A DNA stretch of 64,000 bases from Corynebacterium pseudopelargi (GCF_003814005.1 NZ_CP033898.1:62001-126000); one strand, 5' to 3'. Numbered from the stretch's first letter, positions 1-10,738 are shown. Notes: generated by a model not told the origin, from the letters alone. Made by a program: numbers and translations.

Positions 1-907
1 AGCCCGTAGAAATCACCGAGGAGGTCTTTGGATCACGCCCAAATAAGGGCACATCATCGGGTGTGCCGGGGCGTGCTCCCGCCGCAACCTCCTTGATGCT
101 CAACAGTTGAATATCCGGCAATACCCGCGCAGCATCGCGTAGTAGATCTAATACGCCGCCTGCAAGCGGCAGCGGCTCTCTATCCTCGCGGCTGGTGGCA
201 CCTAGGACCAACTCATCGCCGCGCGGTACGAGGTACACGGGCCGGTCCAGCACAAAGCCACGCACCACCCTATGTAACAGCGGCTCCGCGCCTTTGGTGC
301 GTGGCATATTCAGGCGCAAAATATCGCCATACACAGGGCGAAGCGGCAGATCGAATAGCTCAGCAGCACCAAGACCTGCGCACACGATGGTCTGAGGCCC
401 AAGGTCACCAGGTTGTGCTTTTCTTCGCTCCACCTGCACCTGCTGCAAGAGCCGGGCCATGAGCACGCGAGGGTTGATTTGATGGTCCGCAGGAATTGCT
501 ACTGCACCGGCAATGCCAGGCGATAGTGCTGGTTCAAGTTTGCGAGCCTGGCTCGGGGTGAGCTTTTCGGCTTCGGCCCCATAGCGCTGCTGCAAATCGA
601 ATACATCGTGGAGGTGCCCTAGATCGGCGCGATCGCCAGCAACCACCAAGGTGCCAGAAGCAATCAGGGCATCCTCAGCGCCGATCAGGGCGAGGAATTC
701 TGGGTACTCATCCGCCGAGGCGAACATGAGCGGATAGAGGGGATCTTGCTCAAATTGCATTTCTGCCGTGGGCGCTAGCATGCCCGCGGCAAAATGCGAG
801 GCCTGCGAGGCAGGATCGGGGTCAATCACGCGGACTTCATGGCCGCGTTGCTGCAAGAGCGCAGCGGTAGCTAGGCCGATGAGGCCAGCACCAATAACGG
901 TGTACAT
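1..907 (-). CDS. thiO: Glycine oxidase ThiO, 3' part cut by the window edge
   Basis: FAD-dependent amino-acid oxidase of the DAAO fold. ThiO oxidises glycine to the imine used to build the thiazole of thiamine. Reading the minus strand from the ATG at 905-907 gives MYTVIGAGLIGLATAALLQQ, a Rossmann FAD-binding start with GxGxxG near residue 6. Further on are conserved stretches such as AAGMLAP and a late VYLVPRGDELVLGATSRE, typical of ThiO/DadA-like oxidases. The frame stays open to base 1, so the C-terminus is missing. A TPP riboswitch lies directly upstream, which supports a thiamine role over other amino-acid oxidases. The usual partners thiS, thiG and thiF would be expected beyond the left edge. 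Confidence 0.88.
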   Translation of the reverse strand, partial: MYTVIGAGLIGLATAALLQQRGHEVRVIDPDPASQASHFAAGMLAPTAEMQFEQDPLYPLMFASADEYPEFLALIGAEDALIASGTLVVAGDRADLGHLHDVFDLQQRYGAEAEKLTPSQARKLEPALSPGIAGAVAIPADHQINPRVLMARLLQQVQVERRKAQPGDLGPQTIVCAGLGAAELFDLPLRPVYGDILRLNMPRTKGAEPLLHRVVRGFVLDRPVYLVPRGDELVLGATSREDREPLPLAGGVLDLLRDAARVLPDIQLLSIKEVAAGARPGTPDDVPLFGRDPKTSSVISTG

Positions 908-913
908 CAGATA

Positions 914-997
914 CCTTTCCTCCGGCGGGGGTGCCGCATCAGGTTCGAACGGTCGGCAATGGCATTGCCCTCTCAGCCCTTGGCGGGCTCCCGTAGG
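914..997 (-). promoter_or_regulatory. TPP riboswitch controlling thiO
   Basis: On the minus strand the segment carries the conserved TPP aptamer words in order: TACGGGAGC, then GGGCTGAGAGG, then GAACCTGATGC, and a closing GGAGGAAAGG just before the thiO ATG. The last word overlaps the ribosome binding site, so ligand binding probably hides it and blocks translation. This is a THI element by sequence; no fold was computed. Confidence 0.9.
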
Positions 998-1116
998 TGT
1001 GCGATTGCCAGCATAGCGCGCCTTGGTATTCGCCGCGCCAGCCCCCAGATACCCCCACCAAATACCCCCGTTGCGTGCACGAGCGGGAGGCGACGTGCCT
1101 ACACTCGTGGAGGAAA

Positions 1117-1218
1117 GTAACCGGGAGCTCCGATCATGCGAGGAGCTGAGAGGACGCTAGAGCTTATGAGGCGTCGACCGGATGAACCTGTCCGGGTAAT
1201 GCCGGCGAAGGGAAAGGA
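1117..1218 (+). promoter_or_regulatory. TPP riboswitch controlling thiC
   Basis: Contains ACCGGGAGCTC, GAGCTGAGAGG, GATGAACCTGTCCGGGTAAT and GCGAAGGGAAAGG, the standard TPP aptamer words in order. It ends about 10 bases before the thiC ATG. It is the mirror partner of the thiO riboswitch, about 120 bases away on the other strand, so both thiamine branches would be shut off by the same ligand. Confidence 0.93.
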
Positions 1219-1221
1219 TAA

Positions 1222-2949
<1,728 letters not shown>

Positions 2950-3197
2950 TTTGGTTTGAGAGGATCGGGGAGAGTCCGGCGAGGATCGCGGCGAAGATGG
3001 CCTTGCCGGACTTCGCGTTCATACCAAGCCCCAAAGGAAGGATCGCCAGCTCTGCGTTCCAAAGCAGGGCAGAAGCTGATTCCTCGGTGGAGAGCGTAGA
3101 GGATGCGATGCGAGGAGCGTAGAGTCCTACACTCCAGCAGCTCCATGTGCGTGCATAACAGCGCAACCTGTACAAGCCACCGCGAGAAGGAAAGAGC

Positions 3198-3494
3198 ATG
3201 AGCAAACGCCGTATCATCGCCACCGTCGCTTTCGTGCTTGGCATGCTCGCCGCTGGGTGGTTGTGGATGCAGAGCCACCACCTTGCAGCAGCCGGGGTGT
3301 TACTTATTCCGGCTGCATGGAACCTTTTTAGCTCTGTGCCTAGCTCTAAGGAAATCAAGGAACTCGAGCAGCTTCGCTATCGAGACAATCCGAGCCCGGA
3401 TGAGGTCAAGCGCTATCGCGAAGCTCACCCGGGCTCATCAATCACTGAGGCAATCGCAGCGCTTAAGCGCCAGCAGAAACCACCTCAGCACTAG
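3198..3494 (+). CDS. Small membrane protein, unknown function
   Basis: 98 residues, preceded by GAGAAGGAAAGAGC as a good ribosome binding site. Two hydrophobic segments (about residues 5-24 and 27-45) are followed by a charged tail of about 50 residues with KEIKELEQLRY and EAIAALKRQQK, probably cytoplasmic. I do not recognise the family. Its 3' end overlaps the convergent FMN reductase gene by about 30 bases. The 248 bases between thiC and this gene show no further gene or clear site. Confidence 0.7.
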   Translation: MSKRRIIATVAFVLGMLAAGWLWMQSHHLAAAGVLLIPAAWNLFSSVPSSKEIKELEQLRYRDNPSPDEVKRYREAHPGSSITEAIAALKRQQKPPQH

Positions 3495-4020
3495 CTCGCG
3501 CACTGCAGATCGGCATTAGTGCGCCCAGTTCTTCAGCGGCACGCCCTATTCGTGTATCCAGCTCCCCGCCGGTGCCAAGGCTTGCCAAGTCCTCGGCTGT
3601 GGCGAACACTCCGGTGGGCACCACGGTGGCGCGCATGAAGTTCAGCAGTGGGCGCATTGCATGATCCAGCATGAGCGCGTGCCTGCCTGAACCGCCGGTG
3701 GCGGCGAGCACCACGGGCTTGCCCTGCAGCAAGCTTGGGTCCAGCACGTCAAAGAATAGCTTCAGCATGCCGGAGTAGCTGGCCTTCATCACGGGTGTGG
3801 CGATGATGAGGGCGTGGGCGTCGACAAGCTTGGAAATTGCCTGCTCCAGCGGGGCGCTCAGGCCCCCACCTGCCATCGCCTGGGCCAAATCCGGCAGCAG
3901 CTCGCGGATCTCCACGGTGCTGATCTTCTCGCCGGGAAATTGGGCGGCGATGGCTTCGGCCAGGCGCAGGGTTGAGGAGGGCCGCGAGAGCCCTGCGCTC
4001 ACGATGGTGATGGCGTTCAT
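3463..4020 (-). CDS. NADPH-dependent FMN reductase, partner of the flavin monooxygenase
   Basis: 185 residues of flavodoxin-like fold. It starts MNAITIVSAGLSRPSSTLRL, with the phosphate-binding SxxRPSST loop, and has TPVMKASYSGMLKLFFD and LAATGGSGRHALMLDHAMRPL as in SsuE/MsuE-like FMN reductases. It overlaps the upstream monooxygenase gene by four bases (ATGA), so the two are translationally coupled. The pair matches what is known as the CE1758/CE1759 LLM-reductase duo in corynebacteria. It probably supplies reduced FMN to the monooxygenase. The substrate is unknown. Confidence 0.88.
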   Translation of the reverse strand: MNAITIVSAGLSRPSSTLRLAEAIAAQFPGEKISTVEIRELLPDLAQAMAGGGLSAPLEQAISKLVDAHALIIATPVMKASYSGMLKLFFDVLDPSLLQGKPVVLAATGGSGRHALMLDHAMRPLLNFMRATVVPTGVFATAEDLASLGTGGELDTRIGRAAEELGALMPICSARASAEVVSAGA

Positions 4021-5144
4021 GCTGAGTGCTGTGCCGGGTGAATCTGGAAGTGGGGGTTGGATTCACCAGCCTCGCGTGCGGCCACCAGGCTTGCGTGGGT
4101 GGGCGGATCGGAAGGCACGTGATCGGGGCGGCGCTCCTCCATGCGGCGTCGAAGCTCCGGCACGACCTGGGTACCCAGAATCTCGATCTGGTTGAGCACC
4201 ACCTCAAGCGGCAGGCCGGCGTGGTCCACCAGGAAGAGCTGGCGCTGGTAATCGCCAACCCAATCCGCGAACTGCATGGTGCGCTCGATTACCTGCTCCA
4301 CGGTGCCCACCGTCAGCGGAGTCATCTCGGTGAACTGCTCTAAGGAGGGGCCGCCACCGTAGACGGGTGCGTTATCGAAGAAGGGGCGGAACTGCTTCTT
4401 GGCCTCTGCCTCGGTATCGGCGATGAAGGTCTGCCCGCCCAGGCCCACGATGGCCTGATCAGCTTGGCCATGGCCGTATTGCTCGAAGCGCTTGCGGTAG
4501 ATCTGCACCATCTTGGCGGTGTGTTCTTTGTTCCAGAAGATGTTGTTGTGGAAGAAGCCGTCGCCGTAGAAGGCGGCCTGATCGGCGATTTCCACCGAGC
4601 GGATGGAGCCGTGCCAGACGAAGGGGGCGACGTTGTCCAGCGGGCGCGGGGTAGCGGTGAAGCCTTGCAGCGGGGTGCGGAACTTGCCCTGCCAGTTCAC
4701 GTCCTTCTCGCGCCACAGGCGACGCAGCAGGTCGTAGTTTTCCAGTGCCAGTGGGATGCCCTGGGTGATGTCCTTGCCAAACCAGGGGTAGACCGGCCCG
4801 AAGTTGCCGCGGCCCATCATGAGGTCCACGCGGCCATCGGCCAGGTGTTGTAGGAAGGAGTAATCCTCGGCGATCTTCACCGGATCATTGGTGGTGATCA
4901 GCGTGGTGGAGGTGGAAAGCTGCAGCTTCTCGGTCTTCGCGGCGATATAACCCAGGTGCGTGGTGGGTGAAGAGGGCACGAAGGGTTCGTTGTGGTGTTC
5001 GCCGGTGGCAAAAACGTCTAATCCGACCTCTTCGGCCTTCAGCGCAATCTGCGTCATGGCGTTAATGCGCTCGTGCTCGCTAGGGGTTTGCCCCGTGACG
5101 GGGTTTTTGGTGACGTCGCCGACGCTAAAAATTCCGAATTGCAT
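4017..5144 (-). CDS. Luciferase-like FMN-dependent monooxygenase (CE1758 type)
   Basis: 375 residues of the bacterial luciferase-like TIM-barrel family. It contains the flavin-dependent oxidoreductase signatures MQFGIFSVGDVT, ATGEHHNEPF, LSTSTTLITTNDPVKIAEDY and LMMGRGNFGPVYPWFG. The start at 5144 is chosen over a longer frame because AAGGAGCACACC sits just before it and homology begins there. It is followed by the coupled FMN reductase. A sigma-70-like promoter and an inverted repeat lie upstream. Such pairs desaturate, desulfonate or hydroxylate small organics; the substrate here cannot be told. Confidence 0.88.
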   Translation of the reverse strand: MQFGIFSVGDVTKNPVTGQTPSEHERINAMTQIALKAEEVGLDVFATGEHHNEPFVPSSPTTHLGYIAAKTEKLQLSTSTTLITTNDPVKIAEDYSFLQHLADGRVDLMMGRGNFGPVYPWFGKDITQGIPLALENYDLLRRLWREKDVNWQGKFRTPLQGFTATPRPLDNVAPFVWHGSIRSVEIADQAAFYGDGFFHNNIFWNKEHTAKMVQIYRKRFEQYGHGQADQAIVGLGGQTFIADTEAEAKKQFRPFFDNAPVYGGGPSLEQFTEMTPLTVGTVEQVIERTMQFADWVGDYQRQLFLVDHAGLPLEVVLNQIEILGTQVVPELRRRMEERRPDHVPSDPPTHASLVAAREAGESNPHFQIHPAQHSA

Positions 5145-5159
5145 GGTGTGCTCCTTCAG

Positions 5160-5207
5160 TTGTTGTTGATATGACAACAAGTTAGCGCTGCGACGCCAGT
5201 TTGTCAA
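5160..5207 (-). promoter_or_regulatory. Promoter and probable operator of the monooxygenase pair
   Basis: On the minus strand TTGACA (5202-5207) and TAACTT (5179-5184) are 17 bases apart, a good -35/-10 pair. The inverted repeat TTGTTGT-N7-ACAACAA occupies 5160-5180, starting at the -10 box and covering the likely transcript start. This is where a repressor of TetR or MarR type would bind. No regulator gene is adjacent. Confidence 0.6.
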
Positions 5208-5341
5208 TACCCCTTGTAGCTTTGCCCTTGCTCTTGGGCGTTCCGTACGCAATCACCGCTGCTGGTGCACGCAAATCCGGACTCGGAACCTAGGTGTTAA
5301 TCTTCGTACGGGAAATATCGTTGATCTATAGGGGAGAGATT

Positions 5342-6433
5342 ATGTCCGATGAAAACCTTCTTGAGCTGGAACATCTTGCTGCCGAAGGCAGAGCACGCAG
5401 ATCATGGAAAGAGCTCGCAGATGCTTTGGTGAGAACATGCCCAGAAAACTGGTTGGATCCGCTTACAAATCTATTAGAGAAGGGTGCACTATCTGAAAAA
5501 GAGATGATCGACCTCGTGTCCGATCTGGCCTGGCTTATTAGAAGAGATGATAATGAGGCCACTGCGTTAGGCGCCACCAACCTGCGGCGGGTGGATGGGG
5601 AGAAAAAACAATTTATTGCCTATTACAGTGCATTATGCAAGGCACGTTTTAATTTCGATATCGACTCCCTGCAAAATCTGTTAGATCAGTACGGCGAGCT
5701 ACCAAGTTCAAGGGAAACCATGGTCGAGGCTCATCGCCTTTTCGTGCGGTTGTTTAAGGGTGAGAACATTGATGAAGATGAGTTAACCCCCTGGATGAAG
5801 TCTTCGGTGCATCCACGTTGGCGAAGCATATTGTTGCATGGGATGTACCTTTCGCCTCATGCGGACTTTGGTGACTCTATGGTGAAACTTGGTGAGGGCT
5901 TGCTCCGCCAAGGTGGCGGTTCGTGGCGTACGGATCCCAACACCATGATGCGGCTTGCAGTTGGCTATAGGCGTGTTCGTGAGTTTGATAAGGCACTAGA
6001 GTTTGCAGATAAGGCAATTGCTGGTGTGGCGAATACCGACCACAATCTTCATGATCAGTATTCAGGCCTACGGGACTCGATTGTTCGAGACAAAGTGCAA
6101 GTGAAACTTTTGGAAGAGAGTACGCAGCGACTAGAAGCTCGACTAAAGCAAGAGTTCAATGAGCACTCTGCGGAGCTAGAAGGACAAATTGAGCAAGCAC
6201 GAGCAGAAATACAACGTGGGCATCAGGAATTGATACTGCGAATAATTGAGATTCTGGCGTTGTTTACTGCACTTATCGGGGTGCTGGTGGCAACTTTCCA
6301 AACTATGGTTGCTGATGCCCTTGTGGGATGGGAGCGAGTGACAATATTGGGTATCTCGGTCGCGTTTCTTACTGCGTTCCTTTTTATCATCCATTTCCTT
6401 ACTTCCCAGAAGATGAAAAAGTCGCGCGAGTAA
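5342..6433 (+). CDS. Unknown protein with coiled coil and two C-terminal membrane segments
   Basis: 363 residues from the ATG at 5342, preceded by GGGGAGAGATT; an upstream ATG at 5294 in the same frame lacks such a site. The N-terminal 250 residues are soluble, helical and poor in recognisable motifs. A charged coiled coil follows (VKLLEESTQRLEARLKQEF and EGQIEQARAEIQRGHQE), then two hydrophobic segments (IIEILALFTALIGVLVATF and VTILGISVAFLTAFLFIIHF) and a basic end. The protein is probably a membrane-anchored cytoplasmic scaffold. The DNA looks more A+T-rich than the flanks, hinting at acquisition. I do not recognise the family. Confidence 0.7.
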   Translation: MSDENLLELEHLAAEGRARRSWKELADALVRTCPENWLDPLTNLLEKGALSEKEMIDLVSDLAWLIRRDDNEATALGATNLRRVDGEKKQFIAYYSALCKARFNFDIDSLQNLLDQYGELPSSRETMVEAHRLFVRLFKGENIDEDELTPWMKSSVHPRWRSILLHGMYLSPHADFGDSMVKLGEGLLRQGGGSWRTDPNTMMRLAVGYRRVREFDKALEFADKAIAGVANTDHNLHDQYSGLRDSIVRDKVQVKLLEESTQRLEARLKQEFNEHSAELEGQIEQARAEIQRGHQELILRIIEILALFTALIGVLVATFQTMVADALVGWERVTILGISVAFLTAFLFIIHFLTSQKMKKSRE

Positions 6434-6503
6434 GAGAAGGTGGCAATGGCGCGCGAGTAAGATAATCGCAATGACTTCTCACACTGCAACTGAAGGACTA
6501 GCC

Positions 6504-7490
6504 ATGGAAGACGATCTTGCGGCACCACAGCACTATGTTGCTGATAGCGTCGATCTTTCAGAGTCCTATGAGCCTTCCCTGCTTGAGGTTGAAGCTGCAG
6601 CGAACCAGATCCGACGGTACCTTCAGCGCAGAGTGACCGCTGTATTGTCGAAATTTCCCACGAAACCAATAATCATGCTTTCAGGTGGCATCGACTCGGT
6701 GCTACTCGCTTCAGTTGTGGCGAAGCAGGCTCCGGATGTGTTGGCAGTTACGTTTGTGCATTCCAATTCTGAGAGCTCTCGAATTGAACTGGAAACCGCT
6801 CGCGCTGTCGCTGAAGAATTAGGTCTCAAGCACATCTTGGTGGATCCTAACCCCCAAGAAGCTTTGGAGTTGTTGCGGGAAGCTACCAGGCGCCTGGATA
6901 CTTGCGATCCATGGGAAGTGCTCGCCGGCGTCACGCTACTGGCGTGCGTCCGTGCTGCTGACGCAGAAGGATACGACGGCGCGATTTTTACAGGTGCCGG
7001 CGCGGATGCGCTCTTCCTCGGTGGCTTCAATTTTTCAGATGACGTTGATATTTCGGGCACCTGGCAGCAGACGGTACGCGCGAAGGTGGAGAAAAATTTC
7101 ACAAGACACCGCCAGATTCCTGATTTTTACGAGAGACTGCTCGACGATCGTGGTCCAGATTCCGAACGACATATCCAGGTGTGGCAAACGCATCAAGCTT
7201 TCGAGCTGGCCATGAGCATGGCGGCATCAGCCGTGCGCGGTGGCGACCTGCAAACCGACAAGCTTGTGATGCGCGAAGCTGCGCTCCGGGCAGGACTTCC
7301 ACAAAACTTGGTGATGAACACCAAGAATCCGATGCAGGTTTCCTCCGGTGGCATTGACATGATTGTCGATGCAGCACGCGAGCTACTCGCCGGGAATGGC
7401 GGGCACACCGCCTATACGAATCCCAAGACTGAGTCGGTGGATTTCATTGCCTCGCGCCTGATGCTGGAGCTACTGCATTCACAAAGCTAG
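6504..7490 (+). CDS. Stand-alone asparagine-synthase-like ATP pyrophosphatase
   Basis: 328 residues from ATG 6504, preceded by GAAGGA at good spacing; a start at 6471 is possible but lacks a ribosome site. It has the PP-loop SGGIDS (in IIMLSGGIDSVLLA) and a later GAGADALFLGG, as in the synthase domain of AsnB, beta-lactam synthetase and lasso-peptide cyclases. The N-terminal glutaminase domain of normal asparagine synthetase is absent, and there is no leading Cys. It should activate a carboxylate with ATP and join it to an amine. It follows the coiled-coil membrane protein by about 70 bases and is followed by two tiny membrane or exported proteins. Substrate unknown. Confidence 0.8.
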   Translation: MEDDLAAPQHYVADSVDLSESYEPSLLEVEAAANQIRRYLQRRVTAVLSKFPTKPIIMLSGGIDSVLLASVVAKQAPDVLAVTFVHSNSESSRIELETARAVAEELGLKHILVDPNPQEALELLREATRRLDTCDPWEVLAGVTLLACVRAADAEGYDGAIFTGAGADALFLGGFNFSDDVDISGTWQQTVRAKVEKNFTRHRQIPDFYERLLDDRGPDSERHIQVWQTHQAFELAMSMAASAVRGGDLQTDKLVMREAALRAGLPQNLVMNTKNPMQVSSGGIDMIVDAARELLAGNGGHTAYTNPKTESVDFIASRLMLELLHSQS

Positions 7491-7572
7491 CTCGCTGGTC
7501 AAATCCCTCCAGATGGGGGAATAATCAACATATTCATTGACTGTTAATTTTTGTTCTGAATAGGTTGCATGT

Positions 7573-7629
7573 ATCAGCCAAAACCAATTGGTTGATATGT
7601 ACTGAGACAAGTCTGATCGCTTTCGATCA
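7573..7629 (+). promoter_or_regulatory. Two inverted repeats upstream of the small exported protein
   Basis: The 181-base gap before the next gene holds two inverted repeats. The first, at 7573-7596, reads ATCAGCCAA-N6-TTGGTTGAT with one mismatch per arm. The second, at 7614-7629, is the perfect TGATCG-CTTT-CGATCA. They lie 43-99 bases before the ATG at 7672 and are likely operator or promoter-region sites. The gap is A+T-rich. Confidence 0.4.
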
Positions 7630-7671
7630 AGTGGAGTACAAAATACTCCCCAAATTTGACGGAGATTACCC

Positions 7672-7905
7672 ATGAGGAAGAACAGGCTCGCCACAGGTCT
7701 GGTAACCCTCACCTTCGCGGTTGCCCTGCCATTTCAAGCAGTCGCAAGCCCCACGAGCCAAGCACCAGTTCAGCCGCCGATCGAACAACAGGTTTCTGAG
7801 GCCGAGGTGCAAGAGCTTGCAGCATTCCTAGAAAAGATGACCAATGCAACTTCCTATGACGAAGTTGAGGCACTCTTCGTTGATACGTTCGGTGAAGAAG
7901 ATTAA
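7672..7905 (+). CDS. Small exported protein, unknown
   Basis: 77 residues with a clear signal peptide: basic start MRKNRLATG, hydrophobic core LVTLTFAVALPFQAV and cleavage likely after VAS. The mature part of about 50 residues is acidic, starts with a Pro/Gln stretch (SQAPVQPPIEQQ) and ends VDTFGEED. GACGGAG precedes the ATG. The four-base gap to the next gene indicates an operon. No family recognised. Its position after an amide-forming ATPase makes a modified peptide precursor conceivable, but nothing in it proves that. Confidence 0.7.
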   Translation: MRKNRLATGLVTLTFAVALPFQAVASPTSQAPVQPPIEQQVSEAEVQELAAFLEKMTNATSYDEVEALFVDTFGEED

Positions 7906-7908
7906 GTC

Positions 7909-8133
7909 ATGAAGAAACGTCCCCTTAGAATAGTCTTCGATTTCGTCCTCGGCATTGCTGGCCTCTACGGTTTTGCCTGGTTGGCTATCAACTATCTCGG
8001 GCTGGGATATGCCCAAGAGTATGACGGCGTAAAGGATCTCTGGCTCAAATTGGCAGGTCTTTTCACGCTATTGTTCATCCTTTGGCACATATACTTGTGG
8101 CTGAGTTCCAAGAAGAAAAAGCCCGAGAGCTAA
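7909..8133 (+). CDS. Small two-segment membrane protein
   Basis: 74 residues with hydrophobic stretches at about 9-30 (IVFDFVLGIAGLYGFAWLAI) and 47-66 (LAGLFTLLFILWHIYLWL), flanked by basic ends (MKKRP and SSKKKKPES). It starts four bases after the preceding small exported protein and is probably co-translated with it. Two-segment mini-proteins beside a secreted peptide are often partners or immunity proteins; here that is only a suggestion. Confidence 0.65.
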   Translation: MKKRPLRIVFDFVLGIAGLYGFAWLAINYLGLGYAQEYDGVKDLWLKLAGLFTLLFILWHIYLWLSSKKKKPES

Positions 8134-8143
8134 ACCCCAAGCG

Positions 8144-8181
8144 CAACGCCCCTCCAACCACGTTTGTGGGGAGGGGCGTTG
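8144..8181. terminator. Bidirectional hairpin between convergent genes
   Basis: CAACGCCCCTCC (8144-8155) pairs perfectly with GGAGGGGCGTTG (8170-8181) around a 14-base loop. It sits between the small membrane protein gene and the convergent gluD stop. It is a strong GC stem without a long T run, usable from both sides. Confidence 0.75.
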
Positions 8182-8198
8182 GTGCGTCGAAAAGCGAA

Positions 8199-9137
8199 TT
8201 ACTCGTAGGTAGATCGCAGATCCTTGTGGGCGGGGTCGTGCCAGTCCACGTTCACCTCGTCCTTGGTGGCCAGACCCTGGTCGGGCTGGTGAGGCACCTT
8301 GGCCACGATGTTCTTGCGGGCGCGGCCTGCGCGGAGCTGGTTTTCCACGCGCTCGGCCAGGCGAGAGAGCAGGAAGTTAATGACGATCATGATGATCGCC
8401 ACTACCACCATCGCTGCCAGGTAATTGCGGTACCAGGAGGCGGCCTGCAGGCCAGAGCGCACGACCTCGACATAGCCGATGAGGTAGCCCAGTGCAGAGT
8501 CTTTCAGGGCGATGACCATCTGGCTAATCAACGCCGGCAGCATGGAGGCGATGGCCTGCGGCAGGAGGATCTTGATCATCGTCTGCGAACGCGAAAGGCC
8601 AAGGGCCATCGCTGCCTCGCTTTGGCCCTTGGGCAAGGCATTGATGCCAGAGCGCAGGATTTCTGCGATCACCGAGCCGTTATACATGGTCAAGCCGAAT
8701 ACCACTGCGGCAAAGGCGAGGTGCTGGGTGGGCACCAGGCCGTAGATGGCAAAGAGTTGGTAGGCGAAGATCATCAAGATCAGCACGGGGATGGCGCGGA
8801 AGAATTCCACGATCACAGCGCAGGGAATGCGGATGGCCTTGTTGTGGCTTAATCGCCCGATGCCGAGCAAACCACCGATCAGCAGCGCCAAGAGGATCGA
8901 GACCACTGCTGCTTTGATGGTGCCCAGAAGGCCTGGCAGCAGGTAGGTGGTCCACATATCCGAGGTGCTAAATGGCTTCCACAGCTCTGCTGCGAATTGG
9001 CCATTGGCATTCATGGTGGAGATCACCCACCAACCCACCAGCAGCAAGATCACCACGGTGAGGGCGGTGAGGATCTTATTAAAGCGTTCGCCTTTAGGGC
9101 CTGGAGTGTCATAGAGAACTGTTGCGCGGGTACTCAT
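8199..9137 (-). CDS. gluD: Glutamate ABC transporter permease GluD
   Basis: 312-residue inner-membrane permease of the polar amino-acid (HisM/GlnP) type, last gene of gluABCD. About five membrane segments are visible, with the ABC-permease EAA-like loop ([20 protein letters not shown]) that docks to the ATPase. An N-terminal cytoplasmic extension of about 30 residues precedes the first segment and a polar C-tail follows the last. The start overlaps the gluC stop by one base (TAATG), so they are coupled. It forms the channel with GluC. Confidence 0.93.
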   Translation of the reverse strand: MSTRATVLYDTPGPKGERFNKILTALTVVILLLVGWWVISTMNANGQFAAELWKPFSTSDMWTTYLLPGLLGTIKAAVVSILLALLIGGLLGIGRLSHNKAIRIPCAVIVEFFRAIPVLILMIFAYQLFAIYGLVPTQHLAFAAVVFGLTMYNGSVIAEILRSGINALPKGQSEAAMALGLSRSQTMIKILLPQAIASMLPALISQMVIALKDSALGYLIGYVEVVRSGLQAASWYRNYLAAMVVVAIIMIVINFLLSRLAERVENQLRAGRARKNIVAKVPHQPDQGLATKDEVNVDWHDPAHKDLRSTYE

Positions 9138-9823
9138 TAGCGCTTCACCTTCAATCGCTGAGCGGCGGCACCGAAGATCAGGCCAGTGGGCAGGGTCAGA
9201 ATGATAAAGCCAAGGGCAATCACGCCGAAGATCACAAATACCTGGTCAGCGTGGCTTTCCACCGAGGACTTCATCAGCAAGGAGGCCTCAGCCACACCAA
9301 TCACCGAGGCGATGGTGGTGTTCTTAGTCAGCGCGATCAAGGTATTGCCCAAGGGGACGATCGCGCCGCGCAGCGCCTGAGGGAAGATGATGTGGCGGAA
9401 GTTTTGCATGAAGCTTAGCCCCAAGGATCGTGCGGCTTCTGCCTGGCCAAAGGGCACGGTATTGATACCGGAACGCAAGGACTCTGCCACGAAGCTCGAT
9501 GTGTAGATCACAAATGCCAAGACCGCGAGGCGGAAATTGTTCTGCGAGGTAAAGCTTGGACCTTCAGGTGCGAGGGTGACGTTGAGGTTCACATAGAGGC
9601 CAAGGGAGGCAAAGAGCACGATCAACGTCAGCGGGGTATTGCGCGTGATGTCGATGTAGATGGTGGCAATGGTGCGCAAGATCGCTACGGGGGAGACGCG
9701 CATGGCCGTCAAGATGGTGCCAAGGATCATCGAACCAATGGCAGAGGCCACGGTGAGTTTGATCGTCATCCAAAAAGCCGGCAAAAGATTCGGAGCCATA
9801 TCGGCCCAGAGTTCTGCACTCAT
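9137..9823 (-). CDS. gluC: Glutamate ABC transporter permease GluC
   Basis: 228-residue membrane permease with several membrane segments and the loop [20 protein letters not shown] that contacts the GluA ATPase. It opens [20 protein letters not shown] and has [17 protein letters not shown], usual for glutamine/glutamate permeases. It is preceded by GAAGGAGGACATTTC as a strong ribosome site, 15 bases after gluB, and overlaps gluD. It pairs with GluD in the import channel. Confidence 0.93.
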   Translation of the reverse strand: MSAELWADMAPNLLPAFWMTIKLTVASAIGSMILGTILTAMRVSPVAILRTIATIYIDITRNTPLTLIVLFASLGLYVNLNVTLAPEGPSFTSQNNFRLAVLAFVIYTSSFVAESLRSGINTVPFGQAEAARSLGLSFMQNFRHIIFPQALRGAIVPLGNTLIALTKNTTIASVIGVAEASLLMKSSVESHADQVFVIFGVIALGFIILTLPTGLIFGAAAQRLKVKR

Positions 9824-9838
9824 GAAATGTCCTCCTTC

Positions 9839-10717
9839 CTACTTCTTTTCTTCGGTGAAGGACAAATCACCGATCTTGGGCTTGGTACCTGGGTCGATGG
9901 CATCGCCGAGGTTGTTGTGAATGATCTTTTCGTACTCGCCAGAATCATGCAGGGCGTTTAATGCCTCATTGATTTCCGCAATGGCTTCGGGCTGGCCTTG
10001 AGCGATACCAATGCCATAGTTCTCATTGGTCCAATACGAGCCATCCTCATTTTTCAGCTCAATCACTTTCATGGTGCCCGGGTATTGCTGGGCAAAGCCG
10101 GCCAGGATGGTGGCGTCGGTACTCAAAGCATCCACCTTGCCGCGGGCAAGGGCTTCCACGCAGGCGGAGTAGGTATCGAATTCTTGAAGCTGCACCTCAG
10201 GCAGTGCCTTTTTAATCTTCTGCGCTGGCGTAGAGCCGGTGACAGAGCAGAGCTTGGTGTCGGCATTCATGTCTTTTAAGCCACCGATCGGATCATCGGC
10301 ACGCACCAAAATAGCCTGGTGTGTGAGCAGGTAGGGGCCTGCAAAATCCACGGCACGAAGCCGCGATGCGCTAATGGAGTAGGTAGCGGCAATCATGTCT
10401 ACTTCGCCGTTATTAATCAGCGTCTCGCGTTGCGCCGAAGGGGTCTCGCGCCAGGTAATCTCCGGTTCCTCCCAGCCGTGCTTGTTGGCAATGTAGCTGA
10501 CCACAAAGCGAGAAACATCCGGGTCTACACCCACAAATTCCTTCTCGGGTGTGCGTGCACCCAGGCCCGGCTGGTCAAATTTGGTACCAAGCACCACATG
10601 GCCTGCTTCAATATCTTGCAGGAGGTTGCGCGGCCCGGAATCAGAGCAGGCGCCAAGTGCTGCGGTGCAGGCTAGCGCCAGCGCTGCGGCGATGCTGCTT
10701 TTTGCTAGTCGTTTCAC
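9839..10717 (-). CDS. gluB: Glutamate-binding lipoprotein GluB
   Basis: 292-residue extracytoplasmic substrate-binding protein, SBP_bac_3 fold. The signal peptide ends in the lipobox LGAC with the lipid-modified Cys at about residue 24. The mature part has GVDPDVSRFV, the arginine-containing YSISASRLRAVDFAGPYLLTHQA and YGIGIAQGQPEAIAEINEAL, typical of amino-acid binders. It delivers glutamate to GluCD. It lies between gluA and gluC in the same operon with gaps of about 20 and 15 bases. Confidence 0.94.
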   Translation of the reverse strand: MKRLAKSSIAAALALACTAALGACSDSGPRNLLQDIEAGHVVLGTKFDQPGLGARTPEKEFVGVDPDVSRFVVSYIANKHGWEEPEITWRETPSAQRETLINNGEVDMIAATYSISASRLRAVDFAGPYLLTHQAILVRADDPIGGLKDMNADTKLCSVTGSTPAQKIKKALPEVQLQEFDTYSACVEALARGKVDALSTDATILAGFAQQYPGTMKVIELKNEDGSYWTNENYGIGIAQGQPEAIAEINEALNALHDSGEYEKIIHNNLGDAIDPGTKPKIGDLSFTEEKK

Positions 10718-10738
10718 AAGTTCACCTTCCCCTGGCTG

